Notes: generated from the sequence alone by a model not told the origin. Positions 25,135-36,023 are shown, numbered from the stretch's first letter. The stretch is 64,000 bases of DNA from Lysobacteraceae bacterium P (GCA_005503055.1 SCOX01000005.1:62001-126000); one strand, 5' to 3'. Translations and numbers: made by a program.

Positions 25135-25872
25135 TCAGTGCCCGTGCAACCCGCGCGCATGGCGCACGAACCGCCGCAGCACGCGGCGCGCATGCGGCGT
25201 GGCACTCACCTCGCGTGCCAGCGACTTCGCGCAGCGGCCCTCGCCGTGCAGTGCCTCACGGCGCGCGTGGACGTAGCCGCGCATGTGCGTGGCGCTGAAC
25301 TCCGGATGGAACTGCACGCCCCAGGCGCGCTCGCCCCAACGGAAGGCGTGGCAGTCGTCCTGGCTCGATCGCGCCAGCACCGTGGCGCCCTGCGGGGCGC
25401 GCAGCACGGTCTGAAGATGCGTGGCCTGCGCGGCGAACTGGGCCGGAAGACCGCGGAACAGCGGGTCTTCGTCGGCGTGGGGATGCAGTTCCAGGTCGAT
25501 GGTGCCCATCTCGCGACCAGTCGGGTTCGGCCCGACCTCACCACCCAGCGCGTGCGCCAGCAGCTGGTGTCCGTAGCAGATGCCGAACAGCGGCATGCCC
25601 TCGTCGGCGGCGTCGCGCAGCCACGCGGCGCTGCGTTCGCTCCAATCGCGGCGTTCGGTGACCATCGCGGCCGAGCCGGTGATGATCGTGCCGGCGAAGC
25701 CGTCCCGCGCCGGCAGTTCGTCCCCGCCCTCGACATTCACCACGACCGCTTCGTCGGCCTCCAGCCCGGCCGCGACGCGGATCCAGTGCGGAAACCCGCG
25801 ATGGCGTCGCATCGAGGCGACCGGCTGGCCGGTTTCGAGGATCAGGAACGGCCGGTGGTGATCGTGGTTCAC
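25135..25872 (-). CDS. class I glutamine amidotransferase-like protein
   Basis: A 245-residue protein of the GMP-synthase glutaminase type. The nucleophile elbow is [16 protein letters not shown] with the catalytic Cys, and the His-x-Glu pair is in [11 protein letters not shown], so the triad is complete. There is no attached synthetase domain. Stand-alone members can act as gamma-glutamyl hydrolases of glutamine conjugates; the real substrate is unknown. The start is set at GTG 25872 to include the first strand ([10 protein letters not shown]); no clear ribosome-binding site supports it. Confidence 0.82.
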   Translation of the reverse strand: MNHDHHRPFLILETGQPVASMRRHRGFPHWIRVAAGLEADEAVVVNVEGGDELPARDGFAGTIITGSAAMVTERRDWSERSAAWLRDAADEGMPLFGICYGHQLLAHALGGEVGPNPTGREMGTIDLELHPHADEDPLFRGLPAQFAAQATHLQTVLRAPQGATVLARSSQDDCHAFRWGERAWGVQFHPEFSATHMRGYVHARREALHGEGRCAKSLAREVSATPHARRVLRRFVRHARGLHGH

Positions 25873-25987
25873 GGCAATGACGGCAGGCTGCGGGCGGATC
25901 GGCCTTCCCGTCCGGCGGGAGGGTCATGCGGGACACTGTCGCCGGCCGCGCGCAAGCGCGAAAGCCAGCGGGATCAAGGCCCGTGGC

Positions 25988-25993
25988 TATACT
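25988..25993 (+). promoter_or_regulatory. candidate -10 element for glyQ
   Basis: TATACT, a close match to TATAAT, lies 30 bases before the glyQ ATG in a GC-rich region, giving a leader of about 25 bases. No convincing -35 hexamer is seen at the right distance. Confidence 0.4.
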
Positions 25994-26023
25994 AACGCGC
26001 TTTGCGGGACCCCCACCGAGACC

Positions 26024-26932
26024 ATGGCCGCCCCTACCTTCCAGGAACTGATCCAGCGTCTGAACGCCTTCTGGGCGGAACAGGGCTGCACGCTGATCCA
26101 GCCGCTCGACCTGGAGGTCGGCGCAGGCACCTTCCATCCCGCCACGTTCCTGCGCGCGCTCGGTCCGGAGCCGTGGAACGCCGCCTATGTCCAACCCTGC
26201 CGCCGTCCCGCCGACGGCCGCTACGGTGAGAACCCCAACCGCCTGCAGCGCTACTACCAGTTCCAGGTGGCGATGAAGCCCAGCCCCGACAACATCGTCG
26301 AGCTGTACTTCGATTCGCTCAAGGCGCTGGGCGTGGATCCGATGGTGCACGACCTGCGCCTGGTCGAGGACAACTGGGAATCGCCGACGCTGGGCGCCTG
26401 GGGCCTGGGCTGGGAGGTCTGGCTCAACGGCATGGAAGTCACCCAGTTCACCTATTTCCAGCAGGCGGGCGGCCTGGAGTGCAAGCCGGTGCTGGGCGAG
26501 ATCACCTACGGTCTCGAACGCCTGTGCATGTACCTGCAGAACGTCGACAACGTCTTCGACCTGGTGTGGACCTACGGCCCCGATGGAACCCCGGTCACCT
26601 ACGGCGACGTCTACCACCAGAACGAAGTCGAGCAGAGCGCCTACAACTTCGAATACGCCGACGTGGCCGAGCTGTTCCACCGCTTCGACGCGTGCGAGAA
26701 GGAAGCGCTCAAGCTGATCGAACTGGGCCTGCCGCTGCCGGCGTACGACCAGGTCTGCAAGGCCAGCCACAGCTTCAACCTGCTGGACGCGCGCCGCGCG
26801 ATCAGCGTGACGGAGCGTCAGCGCTACATCCTGCGCGTGCGCCGCATCGCGCAGGGCGTGGCCGAGGCGTACTACGCACAGCGCGAGAAGATGGGTTTCC
26901 CGGTGTTGAAGAAGGCGGCGAAGGTCGCCTGA
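26024..26932 (+). CDS. glyQ: glycine--tRNA ligase alpha subunit
   Basis: A 302-residue class II synthetase subunit that forms the alpha2beta2 bacterial glycyl-tRNA synthetase with GlyS. It carries the catalytic motifs: [33 protein letters not shown] (motif 2 with the Arg), and [19 protein letters not shown] (motif 3). The sequence is highly conserved and the length is standard. glyS follows after a 197-base gap that holds a repeat element, so the pair remains a likely operon in which the repeat lies between the genes. Confidence 0.97.
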   Translation: MAAPTFQELIQRLNAFWAEQGCTLIQPLDLEVGAGTFHPATFLRALGPEPWNAAYVQPCRRPADGRYGENPNRLQRYYQFQVAMKPSPDNIVELYFDSLKALGVDPMVHDLRLVEDNWESPTLGAWGLGWEVWLNGMEVTQFTYFQQAGGLECKPVLGEITYGLERLCMYLQNVDNVFDLVWTYGPDGTPVTYGDVYHQNEVEQSAYNFEYADVAELFHRFDACEKEALKLIELGLPLPAYDQVCKASHSFNLLDARRAISVTERQRYILRVRRIAQGVAEAYYAQREKMGFPVLKKAAKVA

Positions 26933-26937
26933 TCCAG

Positions 26938-27104
26938 GCCCCTCTCCCACCGGGAGAGAGGTTGGGGTGAGGGCCGGAGAAGCGGCCGCGTCGTCGGCGA
27001 GCATGCATCAAAGACCTGGCACTGCCGGGCGGTCCATGCTTCCACCGCAGTCGCTCCATCGCCCCTCATCCGCCCTTCGGGCACCTTCTCCCGCGGGGAG
27101 AAGG
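26938..27104. repeat. mosaic intergenic repeat, copy B
   Basis: The left end (CCCTCTCCCACCGGGAGAGA then GGTTGGGGTGAGGGCC) and right end (CATCCGCCCTTCGGGC then ACCTTCTCCCG and GGGGAGAAGG) match copy A at 15260-15406 nearly base for base. The middle (about 90 bases) differs. Each end folds as a hairpin. The element lies inside the glyQ-glyS intergenic gap. Confidence 0.65.
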
Positions 27105-27129
27105 AAAAGCAAAACGACAAGGCAATCGC

Positions 27130-29205
27130 ATGACCACGATGTCCCCCCTCCTGATCGAACTTGGCACCGAAGAACTCCCCGTCAAGGCCCTGCCCGGCCT
27201 GGCGCAGGCGTTCTTCGACGGCGTCATCGACGGCCTGGCCAAGCGCGGCATCGCCTTCGATCGTGGCCAGGCCAAGCCGCTGCACACGCCGCGCCGCCTC
27301 GCCGTGGCCCTGCCCGGCGTCGCGCTGGAGCAGCCTGAGCAGAAGTCCGAAGTGCTCGGCCCGTACCTCAACATCGCGCTGGATGCCGACGGCCAGCCGA
27401 CCAAGGCGCTGCAGGGTTTCGCGGCGAAGGCCGGCATCGACTGGACCCAGCTGGAAAAGACCACCGACAACAAGGGCGAGCGCTTCGTGCACCGCGCCGT
27501 GAAGCCGGGCGCGAGCACCGCCTCGCTGCTGCCGGAGATCCTGCGCGAGGCCGTCGCCGCGATGCCCATCCCCAAGCCGATGCGCTGGGGCGACCACGAC
27601 TACGGATTCGCCCGCCCGGTGCACTGGCTGGTGCTGCTCCTGGGCAAGGACGTGGTCGAGGCCGAACTGTTCGGCGCACGCGCCGACCGCATGAGCCGCG
27701 GCCATCGCTTCATGCACGACAAGCCGGTGTGGTTCTCCACGCCTGCCGATTACGTCGAATCGCTGCGCGGCGCGAAGGTCCTGGTCGATCCGGACGAACG
27801 CCGTGAGCGCATCGTGCTCGAGGTGACCGAAGCCGCCCGTGCCGCCGGCGGCAGCGCGCGCATCGACACGGGCATTCTCGAAGAGGTCAACGGCCTCACC
27901 GAGTGGCCCAAAGCCGTGACCTGCAGCTTCGAGCGCGAATTCCTGGCCGTCCCGCAGGAAGCGCTGATCGCCACCATGGAAGCCAACCAGAAGTTCTTCC
28001 CCGTGCTCGACGGCGACGGCAGGTTGAGCGAGCACTTCATCGGCATCGCCAACATCGAATCCCGCGACGAGGCCGAGGTCCGCAAGGGCTACGAGCGCGT
28101 CATCCGCCCGCGCTTCGCCGACGCGAAGTTCTTCTTCGTCGAAGACATGAAGCAGGGGCTGGCGTCGATGAATGCCGGCCTCGCGACCGTGAAGTATCAG
28201 GACAAGCTGGGCTCCATCGCCGACAAGGTCGCGCGTGTGGCCGCGCTGGCGCAGGCCGTGGCCGCGCAGGTAGGCATCGAACCCGAGCAGGCGCGGCGCG
28301 CCGCCGAATTGTCGAAGGCCGACCTCCAGTCGCGCCTCGTCGGTGAATTCCCGGAGCTGCAGGGCATCGCCGGCCGCTACTACGCGGCGGTGGAAAAGGA
28401 GCCGCTGGAAGTCGCGCACGCCATCGACGAGGCCTACATGCCGCGCTTTGCCGGCGACGCCATCGCGCCGTCGAAACTCGGCCAGGTGCTGGCCATCGCC
28501 GAACGCCTGGACACGCTGGCCGGCGGCTTCGCTGCGGGCTTGAAACCGACCGGCAACAAGGATCCGTTCGCACTGCGCCGCAATGCGCTGGGGCTGGCGC
28601 GCACGCTTCTGGAAGGCGACCACGACCTTTCCCTGTCCGCCTTGATCGATCACGCCCGTTCCCTTCAGCCCGCCAAGCAGGCCCAGGCCGACGACGCCGA
28701 AATCGCCGGGTTCGTCTACGACCGCCTGCGCGGCTATTACGCCGACCGCGGCGTGGCATCGGTGCAGTTCGATGCGGTGGAAAATGTCGCACACCATTCG
28801 CTGTCCGATTTCGACCGCCGCCTCACCGCCATCGCCGAGTTCGCCAAGCTGCCCGAAGCCGAAGCGCTCGCCGCGGCCAACAAGCGCATCCGCAACATCC
28901 TCAAGAAGGTCGAGGGCGACGTGCCGTCGCGCGTGGACACGAGCCGCTTCACCGAGCCGGCCGAACGCGAGCTCGGCGAGGCCGTGGACAGCGCCATCGC
29001 CGATACCGATCCGCTGCTCGAGTCGCGCGACTATGTCGCCGTGCTCGGACGTCTTGCGCGCCTGCGTCCGCAGGTCGATGCCTTCTTCGACGGCGTGATG
29101 GTGAACGTGGACGACGCAGACGTGCGCAACAATCGCCTGGCATTGCTCAAGCGCCTGTCGGACCGCCTCGGCAGCGTCGCGGCGATCGAGTACCTCTCGA
29201 TGTGA
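27130..29205 (+). CDS. glyS: glycine--tRNA ligase beta subunit
   Basis: A 691-residue partner of GlyQ that supplies tRNA recognition. It begins [18 protein letters not shown], the standard start, and has [20 protein letters not shown]-type and MSRGHRFMH segments, then EVNGLTEWP and [14 protein letters not shown]. The second half has [13 protein letters not shown] and [17 protein letters not shown], and a C-terminal anticodon-binding (DALR-like) domain ends [17 protein letters not shown]. Length is as expected. An ATG three codons downstream is an alternative start. Confidence 0.97.
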   Translation: MTTMSPLLIELGTEELPVKALPGLAQAFFDGVIDGLAKRGIAFDRGQAKPLHTPRRLAVALPGVALEQPEQKSEVLGPYLNIALDADGQPTKALQGFAAKAGIDWTQLEKTTDNKGERFVHRAVKPGASTASLLPEILREAVAAMPIPKPMRWGDHDYGFARPVHWLVLLLGKDVVEAELFGARADRMSRGHRFMHDKPVWFSTPADYVESLRGAKVLVDPDERRERIVLEVTEAARAAGGSARIDTGILEEVNGLTEWPKAVTCSFEREFLAVPQEALIATMEANQKFFPVLDGDGRLSEHFIGIANIESRDEAEVRKGYERVIRPRFADAKFFFVEDMKQGLASMNAGLATVKYQDKLGSIADKVARVAALAQAVAAQVGIEPEQARRAAELSKADLQSRLVGEFPELQGIAGRYYAAVEKEPLEVAHAIDEAYMPRFAGDAIAPSKLGQVLAIAERLDTLAGGFAAGLKPTGNKDPFALRRNALGLARTLLEGDHDLSLSALIDHARSLQPAKQAQADDAEIAGFVYDRLRGYYADRGVASVQFDAVENVAHHSLSDFDRRLTAIAEFAKLPEAEALAAANKRIRNILKKVEGDVPSRVDTSRFTEPAERELGEAVDSAIADTDPLLESRDYVAVLGRLARLRPQVDAFFDGVMVNVDDADVRNNRLALLKRLSDRLGSVAAIEYLSM

Positions 29206-29284
29206 TGCACTGGCGCGGGACGTCGATGCCGCGCCTAAACGTTCCATTCACTGGCTTCGTGTGAAGCCCGGGTATCCTGCGCCG

Positions 29285-31078
29285 ATGCGCTTATCGCCAC
29301 GCCTCACGCTCGCCGCCGCGTTGTTGCTCGCCACAGCCGGTGCGGCGCATGCGGCGACGGTCAAGAGCGTGGACATCCACGGCCTGGACGAAGCCAAGAC
29401 CTTGAACGTGCGCGGCGCACTGTCGGTGGTGGACGTGATCGGCAAGGACGTGCCGGGTCGGCGCCTGGGCTACCTGATCCGCGAGGCCGAGGACGAAACG
29501 CGCGAGGCGCTGGAACCGTTCGGCTATTACTCGCCGAAGATCGAGGTCAAACGCGAAGGCAACGGCGACACCGGCGTCACCGTCACCATCAACGTCACCC
29601 TGGACGAACCCGTGCGCGTGCGCCGCGCCGACATCGCCATCCTCGGCGAGGGCAGCGACGACCGTTACCTCAAGCAGGACCTGGCCGCGTTCCGTCCGCA
29701 GACGGGCGATGTCTTCGACCACGCGCTGTACGAGGCGAGCAAGACCAAGATCACCCGCCGTCTCGCCGAGCGCGGTTACTTCGACGCGGACTTCAGTTCG
29801 CGCCGCGTGGAAGTCACGCGCGCGCAGAACGCCGCCGACATCGACCTGGTCTGGAGCAGCGGCGGCCGCTACGACATGGGCCCGATCAACATCGAACAGA
29901 CGCCGCACACGATCATCCGCGACAGTCTGCTCGACAAGCTCATCTACTGGGAACAGGGCAGCTACTACCACCAGGGCAAGCTCGACCGCTTCCGCGAATC
30001 GCTGGCGCGACTGGACTACTTCTCCAGCATCGAGATCGAACCGCATCCGGAAGACGCGGTCGACAATGAAGTCCCGGTGTCGGTCACGCTCACGCCCGCC
30101 AAACGCACCGTCTACACCGCCGGCCTGAGCTACGGCACCGACAGCGGCCCCGGCGTGCGCCTGGGCATGGAACGCCGCTACGTCAACGATCGCGGCCACA
30201 AGGCGCTGGGCCAGATCGACTGGGCGTCCAAGCGCAAGACCGCGACCGCGCAATACCGCATTCCCGCGTTCGCGTGGCTCGATGGCTGGTTCACCTTCAG
30301 CGCGCAGTACTACGACGAACAGACCGACTACATGGACACGCGCAAGGTCGAGGTCGTCGCAAGCCGCAGCGGGCAGATCAGCCGGCGACTCACCGCGATC
30401 GCCGCGCTGCATGCGCTGCGCGAACGCTGGGCGTACGCGGCCGACGACGACGGCGACGAGATCACGCCGGTGGCCTACCAGTACGCGACGTTCCTGTACC
30501 CGTCTCTGCGCGGCGAGTACATCGATGCCGACGATCGCATCTTCCCGCGGCACGGCATCGGCATCACGGTGGAAGTGCGCGGCGGCCTGGAAGGCGTGGG
30601 CTCGGACGCGAACTTCGCCCAGGCCTGGGGCGTGGCACGCTGGTACCAGGGCATGGGCGAAAGCAACCGGCTCATCCTTCGCGCCGAAGCCGGCGGCACC
30701 TTCACCAACGCGCTGGTGAACATGCCGCCGAGCCTGCGTTTCTTCGCCGGCGGCGACAACAGCATCCGCGGTTACGGTTTCCGCGAAGTCGGGCCCAGCA
30801 CCATCGGCAGCGACGGCAAGAAGTACGCACTCGGTGCGAAGAACGTGCTGACCGGTTCGGCGGAGTTCGAGCATTATTTCGACAACGGACCGTGGGGCAT
30901 GGCGGTCTTCGTCGACGCGGGCGATGCGTTCGACGACACGCCCGACATCCACACCGGCGTCGGCGTCGGCGCGCGCTGGCGCTCGCCGGTCGGACCGGTG
31001 CGCGTGGACATAGCGCGTGGCCTGAACAATCCGGACTCGGATTACGAGATCTACCTCAACATCGGTGCGACGTGGTGA
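29285..31078 (+). CDS. tamA: translocation and assembly module outer-membrane protein TamA
   Basis: A 597-residue Omp85-family protein. A signal peptide (AALLLATAGAAHA) is followed by three POTRA-like domains to about residue 260 and a C-terminal barrel. The conserved loop-6 motif is SIRGYGFREVGP, with RGY as in BamA and TamA, and the barrel ends DYEIYLNIGATW with an aromatic C-terminus. With TamB it bridges the periplasm and aids insertion of some outer-membrane proteins and lipid transport. tamB begins seven bases downstream. Confidence 0.93.
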   Translation: MRLSPRLTLAAALLLATAGAAHAATVKSVDIHGLDEAKTLNVRGALSVVDVIGKDVPGRRLGYLIREAEDETREALEPFGYYSPKIEVKREGNGDTGVTVTINVTLDEPVRVRRADIAILGEGSDDRYLKQDLAAFRPQTGDVFDHALYEASKTKITRRLAERGYFDADFSSRRVEVTRAQNAADIDLVWSSGGRYDMGPINIEQTPHTIIRDSLLDKLIYWEQGSYYHQGKLDRFRESLARLDYFSSIEIEPHPEDAVDNEVPVSVTLTPAKRTVYTAGLSYGTDSGPGVRLGMERRYVNDRGHKALGQIDWASKRKTATAQYRIPAFAWLDGWFTFSAQYYDEQTDYMDTRKVEVVASRSGQISRRLTAIAALHALRERWAYAADDDGDEITPVAYQYATFLYPSLRGEYIDADDRIFPRHGIGITVEVRGGLEGVGSDANFAQAWGVARWYQGMGESNRLILRAEAGGTFTNALVNMPPSLRFFAGGDNSIRGYGFREVGPSTIGSDGKKYALGAKNVLTGSAEFEHYFDNGPWGMAVFVDAGDAFDDTPDIHTGVGVGARWRSPVGPVRVDIARGLNNPDSDYEIYLNIGATW

Positions 31079-31085
31079 GGCACGC

Positions 31086-34000
31086 ATGAGCCAGCCCACT
31101 CCTCCCGCGAACGAAACACCGCGCGACCCGCGCGAACAGCGCATCGCCGAGCTGCGCCAGCGCCGGTTCGCGCGCATGCGTTGGCTGGCGATCCGCGCCG
31201 GCATCCTCTCGGTCGCGATCGCGCTGGTCGCGGGCGTGTTCCTGTACTGGCTGCTCACCAGCATCGGTGGCCGCGACCTGTTGCTGGCGCAGATCGTGTC
31301 GCGCCTGCCGGAAAACGCCGCGCTGTCGTGGCGCAGCGTCGAGGGCCCGCTGTCGGGTCCGCTGACGATGAACGGCGTGCGATTCACTTATGACCGCATC
31401 GTGTTCACCGCCGATCGCGTGCACCTGGATCCGGCGATCCGCCCGCTGATCCGCAGGCGCCTGCGGCTGGACGCGTTGCAGATCGCCAACGCGAAACTGG
31501 AAATTCCCGAAAGCGACGAGCCCTTCGAGCTGCCGCGCTGGCCCGAAGTGCTGCCGGAGATCGCGCCGCCGCTGGAGTTGCAGGCCGACGATGTACGGGT
31601 GGACGGCTTCCTGCTCACGCAGGGCGGACAGAAGCTGGTCGACGTGCGCACGCTGCGCGGCGGTCTGGACGCGCGCCAGGGCCAGCTGCACGTCGAGCAC
31701 CTCTACGTCGACAGCGACCGCGGCCGCTTCAACCTGCACGGCGACTATGTGCCGCGCGAGGACTACCGAACCGATGTCACCGCCAGCGCACTGCTCCCCG
31801 CCGCGCAGGGCCGCACCCCGGCGCGCGTGGGCCTGGTCGCGCGTGGCGATCTGTCGCGCATGAGCTTGGCGATCGCCGGCCACGTGCCGTCGCCGCTACG
31901 CGCGAGCGTGGTGCTGTACGGTCGCGAGCAGCCGAAGTGGCGCCTGGACGCGGATGCCGAAGGTCTCGACCTGGGCCTGGTGACCGGCGCGGAGGCCAGC
32001 GACGACGATCAGCCGCTGGTCTTCAGCTTCAGTGCCGATGGCATGGGCGGCGCCGCCGATCTGCGCGGCGAGTTCCGCCAGGGCGACCTGGTCGCGACGG
32101 TGCTGCCGTCGAAGGTACGGCTGGAGAACCAGGTGCTCGATGTGCAGCCGCTCGCGCTGCGCATCTTCGATGGCACCGCCACGTTGCGCGGCACGGCGGA
32201 TTTCAAGGATCCCGAGAATGCGAAGTTCCGCTTCTCGGCGAATGCGCGCGGCCTCACGTTCGGTGGCGAAACCACGACGGCGCCCGCACCAGTGGCGGCC
32301 GCGGCCCAGCCACCGGCGAGCATCAGTGCGCAGAAGTTGCGCAAGGTGACCGCACCCGCGCCGGCCGCGCAGACCGAAGCGATCGCGATCGGCGTCGATG
32401 CGGACCTGGGCTTTGCGGGCACGATGAAATCCTGGGCGGCAATCGGCGACGCCACGCTGCATCGCGATGGCCCCGCGCACGTTCAAGACCGGGCGACGCT
32501 GCGCTTCGACGGCCGCGGCAACGACGAGCGCATGACGCTGAAGACGTTGCAGGCGCGCATGCCCAGCGGCACGCTGGACGGCACCGGCACGGTGGCGTGG
32601 GCGCCGTCGCTTGGTTGGGACATCAACGCGACGTTGGCGGGCTTCGATCCGGGTTACTTCGCGTCCGACTTCAAAGGCTCGATCAACGGCAAGCTCGCAA
32701 CAACGGGCAGCACGCGCGCCGACGGCGGACTGGAGATCCTCGCCAACGCCAGCGATCTCGGCGGCCGTCTGCGCAACCGTCCGCTCAAGGGCGACGCACG
32801 CTTTGCGATGCACGGCGCCGGCACGGCGGGCGGTGAAACCGCATACGAAGGCGACGTCGCGCTGACGCTCGGCGGCAGCCGCATCGACGCAAAGGGCAAG
32901 ATCGCCAATGCGCTGGAGATCGATGCGAAGCTCTCGCCGCTCGTGCTCTCCGACTTGTTGCCCGGCGGCGCCGGCACGCTGCACGGCACGCTGCAGGTGC
33001 GCGGCCCGCGCACCGCGCCCGACATCACCGCCGACCTCACGGGCGCCGGCTTGAAGTACGGCGACTACCAGGCGCAGTCGCTCACTGCGAAGGGCCGTCT
33101 GCCCTGGCAGCGCGGCGATGGAGCGATCGCGGTGCGTGCCAGCGGATTGCAGGTCGGCCTGCCGCTGTCGTCGGTGACGCTCGACGCGCGCGGCGCAGTG
33201 GAGGCGTTGCAGTTGCAAGGCGAAGCGCGCGGCGACATCGGCACGCTGACGCTGGCCGGTAACGTCGCGCGGCGTGGCAACACCTGGCAGGGCGCGCTGG
33301 CGGCGTTCCAGCTCACACCGGTGCGCGGTGCATCGTGGCGCCTGCGCGAAGCGGCGCGTTTCAGCTGGGACGGACGCAACGGTTCGCTGAGCAATAGTTG
33401 TTTCGTCTCCAGCGGTGGCGGTTCGCTGTGCGCGAATGCCGATTGGCCGCGACGCGGCGTCGCCGTGCGCGGCGAGGCGCTGCCGCTGAGCCTGCTCGTG
33501 CCCTACCTGCCCGAACGCGAAGACGGCAGACCGTGGCTGATTCGTGGCGAGATCGCGCTCGATGGCCAGATGCGCCCCGTCGGCAACGCCTGGCGCGGCC
33601 AGTTCAACGTGCGTTCGAGCGGTGGCGGTCTGAAGAACAGCGAGCGCTCGCGCCGCGAAGTGCTCAGCTACGAGAACCTCGCCCTCGAAGCGACGTTCGA
33701 TCCACGCCGGATCAATGCCGAACTCACCACCGCGTTCAACAGCGGCGGCCGCATAGATGCGCGCATCACCACCGGCTGGGACGACTACGCGCCGCTCGCC
33801 GGGCAGGTATCGGTCAACACCTCCGAACTGGTGTGGCTGGAGCTGTTCTCGCCGGACATCATGGAGCCCAAGGGAACCCTCGACGCGCGCATCACCCTGG
33901 CCGGCACGCGCGCGCGTCCGCAGTTGGGTGGCCAGGCGCGACTGACCAATTTCAGCACCGAGATCCCGTCGCTGGCGATCGTGCTGGAAGGCGGCGACGT

Positions 34001-35048
34001 GCGCCTGGATGCGCTGCCCGATGGCACCGCGCGCATCGCCGGCAACGTGCGTTCCGGCGAAGGCACGCTCAATGTCGCCGGCTCGCTCAACTGGCAGAAC
34101 ACCAGCGCGCCGCTGCTGCTCACGGCGACCGGCCAGAACGTGCTCGTGTCCGACACGCGCGACCTGCACGCCGTCGCCAGTCCGGACCTGCAGGTGCGCT
34201 ACGCCGCCGGCCAGCCGATCACCGTGACCGGCACCGTCATCGTGCCGTCCGCGCGCATCGACCTGGAGCGCCTGGATACCGGCGTGTCGGCGTCGCCGGA
34301 CGTGGTGGTGCTCGATCCCGAAGACCCGGAGGCGACGGGCGCATCGCCGCTCGACCTGGACCTCACGCTGGTGCTCGGCGAAGACGTGAAGCTCAATGGC
34401 TTTGGCCTGGAGGGCGGGCTGGGCGGCCGGATGCGTGTGCGCTCGCACCCGGGACGCGAGATGACCGCCAGCGGCCAGCTGCAGGTGCACGGTCGTTACA
34501 AGGCGTACGGGCAGAAGCTCGACATCACGCGCGGCGAGCTGTCGTGGTCGGGCGGTCCGGTGTCGGACCCGATCCTCAACATCCGCGCCGAGCGCGTGAT
34601 CGGCGACGTCACCGCCGGCGTCGACATCCGCGGCCGTGCCAGCGCGCCGACGGCGAACGTGTGGTCCGACCCGGCCAGTTCGCAATCCGAGGCGCTGGCC
34701 TACCTCACCCTCGGCCGCCCGCTCGCCAGTGCGAGCAGCGACGAGAGTCGGCAGGTCAACGCCGCCAGTGCCGCGTTGTCAGCCGGCGGCAGTTTGATCG
34801 CATCGCAGCTCGGCGCGAAGCTCGGCCTCGACGATGCCGGGGTGAGCGACAGCCGGGCGCTCGGCGGCAGCGTGCTCGGTTTCGGCAAGCACATCTCGCC
34901 GCGCCTCTACGTCGGGTACGGCGTCTCGCTGCTCGGCACCGGCCAGGTGCTCATGCTGAAGTACCTGCTGCGCAAGGGCTTCGATGTACAGATCGAATCG
35001 AGCACGGTCGAGAACCGCGCCTCGCTCAACTGGCGCAAGGAAAAGTAG
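31086..35048 (+). CDS. tamB: translocation and assembly module subunit TamB (DUF490)
   Basis: A 1320-residue AsmA-like protein anchored in the inner membrane by one helix (residues about 35-55, with AGILSVAIALVAGVFLYWLL). The long middle is a repetitive beta structure with a hydrophobic groove for lipid passage. The C-terminal DUF490 region contains LTLVLGEDVKLNGFGLEGGL, GRYKAYGQKLDITRGELSWS and YLTLGRPL. Length is typical (about 1250-1350). It is probably co-translated with TamA, its outer-membrane partner. Confidence 0.93.
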   Translation: MSQPTPPANETPRDPREQRIAELRQRRFARMRWLAIRAGILSVAIALVAGVFLYWLLTSIGGRDLLLAQIVSRLPENAALSWRSVEGPLSGPLTMNGVRFTYDRIVFTADRVHLDPAIRPLIRRRLRLDALQIANAKLEIPESDEPFELPRWPEVLPEIAPPLELQADDVRVDGFLLTQGGQKLVDVRTLRGGLDARQGQLHVEHLYVDSDRGRFNLHGDYVPREDYRTDVTASALLPAAQGRTPARVGLVARGDLSRMSLAIAGHVPSPLRASVVLYGREQPKWRLDADAEGLDLGLVTGAEASDDDQPLVFSFSADGMGGAADLRGEFRQGDLVATVLPSKVRLENQVLDVQPLALRIFDGTATLRGTADFKDPENAKFRFSANARGLTFGGETTTAPAPVAAAAQPPASISAQKLRKVTAPAPAAQTEAIAIGVDADLGFAGTMKSWAAIGDATLHRDGPAHVQDRATLRFDGRGNDERMTLKTLQARMPSGTLDGTGTVAWAPSLGWDINATLAGFDPGYFASDFKGSINGKLATTGSTRADGGLEILANASDLGGRLRNRPLKGDARFAMHGAGTAGGETAYEGDVALTLGGSRIDAKGKIANALEIDAKLSPLVLSDLLPGGAGTLHGTLQVRGPRTAPDITADLTGAGLKYGDYQAQSLTAKGRLPWQRGDGAIAVRASGLQVGLPLSSVTLDARGAVEALQLQGEARGDIGTLTLAGNVARRGNTWQGALAAFQLTPVRGASWRLREAARFSWDGRNGSLSNSCFVSSGGGSLCANADWPRRGVAVRGEALPLSLLVPYLPEREDGRPWLIRGEIALDGQMRPVGNAWRGQFNVRSSGGGLKNSERSRREVLSYENLALEATFDPRRINAELTTAFNSGGRIDARITTGWDDYAPLAGQVSVNTSELVWLELFSPDIMEPKGTLDARITLAGTRARPQLGGQARLTNFSTEIPSLAIVLEGGDVRLDALPDGTARIAGNVRSGEGTLNVAGSLNWQNTSAPLLLTATGQNVLVSDTRDLHAVASPDLQVRYAAGQPITVTGTVIVPSARIDLERLDTGVSASPDVVVLDPEDPEATGASPLDLDLTLVLGEDVKLNGFGLEGGLGGRMRVRSHPGREMTASGQLQVHGRYKAYGQKLDITRGELSWSGGPVSDPILNIRAERVIGDVTAGVDIRGRASAPTANVWSDPASSQSEALAYLTLGRPLASASSDESRQVNAASAALSAGGSLIASQLGAKLGLDDAGVSDSRALGGSVLGFGKHISPRLYVGYGVSLLGTGQVLMLKYLLRKGFDVQIESSTVENRASLNWRKEK

Positions 35049-35050
35049 GG

Positions 35051-35071
35051 CCTCGCGCCTCGCGCCTCGCG
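35051..35071. repeat. 7-bp tandem repeat (CCTCGCG x3)
   Basis: Three exact head-to-tail copies of CCTCGCG directly follow the tamB stop. This is a short simple repeat in an otherwise featureless gap; copy-number change would not affect any gene. Confidence 0.6.
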
Positions 35072-35137
35072 CCAGCGCATCCGGACGCGTGGCCGCGCCT
35101 CATCGAAAGTCGCCGACGCGTGCCGTAAGCTGCGCGC

Positions 35138-35515
35138 ATGAGCGAGGCTCCCAAACCGCAGGTCTTCTACAACAGCGCCTGCCCGGTCTGCAAAGCCGGC
35201 ATCGACTCGCAGCGCGCGAACATGCAGGCCTGCGGGATCGATGCGGAATGGATCGACGTGCACGCCGCTCCGCAAGCGGTCGCGCAGCTCGGCGCATCGC
35301 TTGAGGACGTGCGCGAGCGCTTGTACGTGAAGGACGAATCCGGCGCCGTACGTATCGGCGCCGATGCATTTACCGAACTGTGGTCGCGCACGCCGGGCCA
35401 GCGCTGGCTCGGTCGGCTTTTGCGCCTACCGGTGTTGCGTCCGCTGGGACATTGGCTCTACAACGTATTCGCCCGCCAGCTCTATCGCTGGAACCGACGC
35501 AAAGGACACTGGTGA
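35138..35515 (+). CDS. DCC family thiol-disulfide-like protein (DUF393)
   Basis: A 125-residue thioredoxin-like protein. The N-terminal FYNSACPVCKAGIDS carries the CxxC of the family in a DCC-like context (the first motif residue is Ser rather than Asp). GIDAEWIDVHA and SGAVRIGADAFTELW follow as in DUF393, and a hydrophobic C-terminal segment (RLPVLRPLGHWLYNVFA) could associate with membrane. Function is unproven; members are thought to be redox proteins. The next gene starts one base after its stop. Confidence 0.83.
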   Translation: MSEAPKPQVFYNSACPVCKAGIDSQRANMQACGIDAEWIDVHAAPQAVAQLGASLEDVRERLYVKDESGAVRIGADAFTELWSRTPGQRWLGRLLRLPVLRPLGHWLYNVFARQLYRWNRRKGHW

Positions 35516-35516
35516 C

Positions 35517-36017
35517 ATGCAGGTACTGCAGACCGAACGACTTTCGCTGCGCGAGATGGAGTCACGCGACGCGCCCTTCATCGTGGAATTGCTGACCGAC
35601 CCATCCTTCCTGGCGAACATCGGTGATCGCGGCGTGCACGACCTCGATGGTGCGCACGCCTACATCGATCGCTGGCGCGCAAACTACGCCCGCGACGGCT
35701 TCGGCATGTGGCTGGTGGAACTGCGCGACACGCAGGAACTCGCGGGTATGTGCGGCATCGTGCGACGCGATACCCTGCCCTCGCCCGACATCGGCTACGC
35801 GCTGCTGCCGCGCTACCGGGCGAAGGGGTATGCGGTGGAAGCCTGCAGCGCCGTACGCGACCACGCGATCCGCACACTGGGAATGTCGGAACTGCTGGCG
35901 ATCGTCTCGCCGGGGAACGTCGCGTCGGAAAAGGTGCTCGAACGCATCGGCCTGCGCTTCAGGGACAACGTGCGCGTGGGCGAAGACGATCTGCGCCTGT
36001 TCGCGCTCGAAGCCTGA
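35517..36017 (+). CDS. GNAT family N-acetyltransferase (RimJ/RimL type)
   Basis: A 166-residue acetyltransferase that begins LQTERLSLREMESRDAPFI, the RimJ/RimL-type opening. The acetyl-CoA-binding segment is LLPRYRAKGYAVEACSAV, and SPGNVASEKVLERIGLRF is the conserved motif that follows. Members acetylate protein N-termini, aminoglycosides or small amines. The substrate here is unknown. It directly follows the DCC gene and may be co-transcribed. Confidence 0.88.
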   Translation: MQVLQTERLSLREMESRDAPFIVELLTDPSFLANIGDRGVHDLDGAHAYIDRWRANYARDGFGMWLVELRDTQELAGMCGIVRRDTLPSPDIGYALLPRYRAKGYAVEACSAVRDHAIRTLGMSELLAIVSPGNVASEKVLERIGLRFRDNVRVGEDDLRLFALEA

Positions 36018-36023
36018 CCGCTC

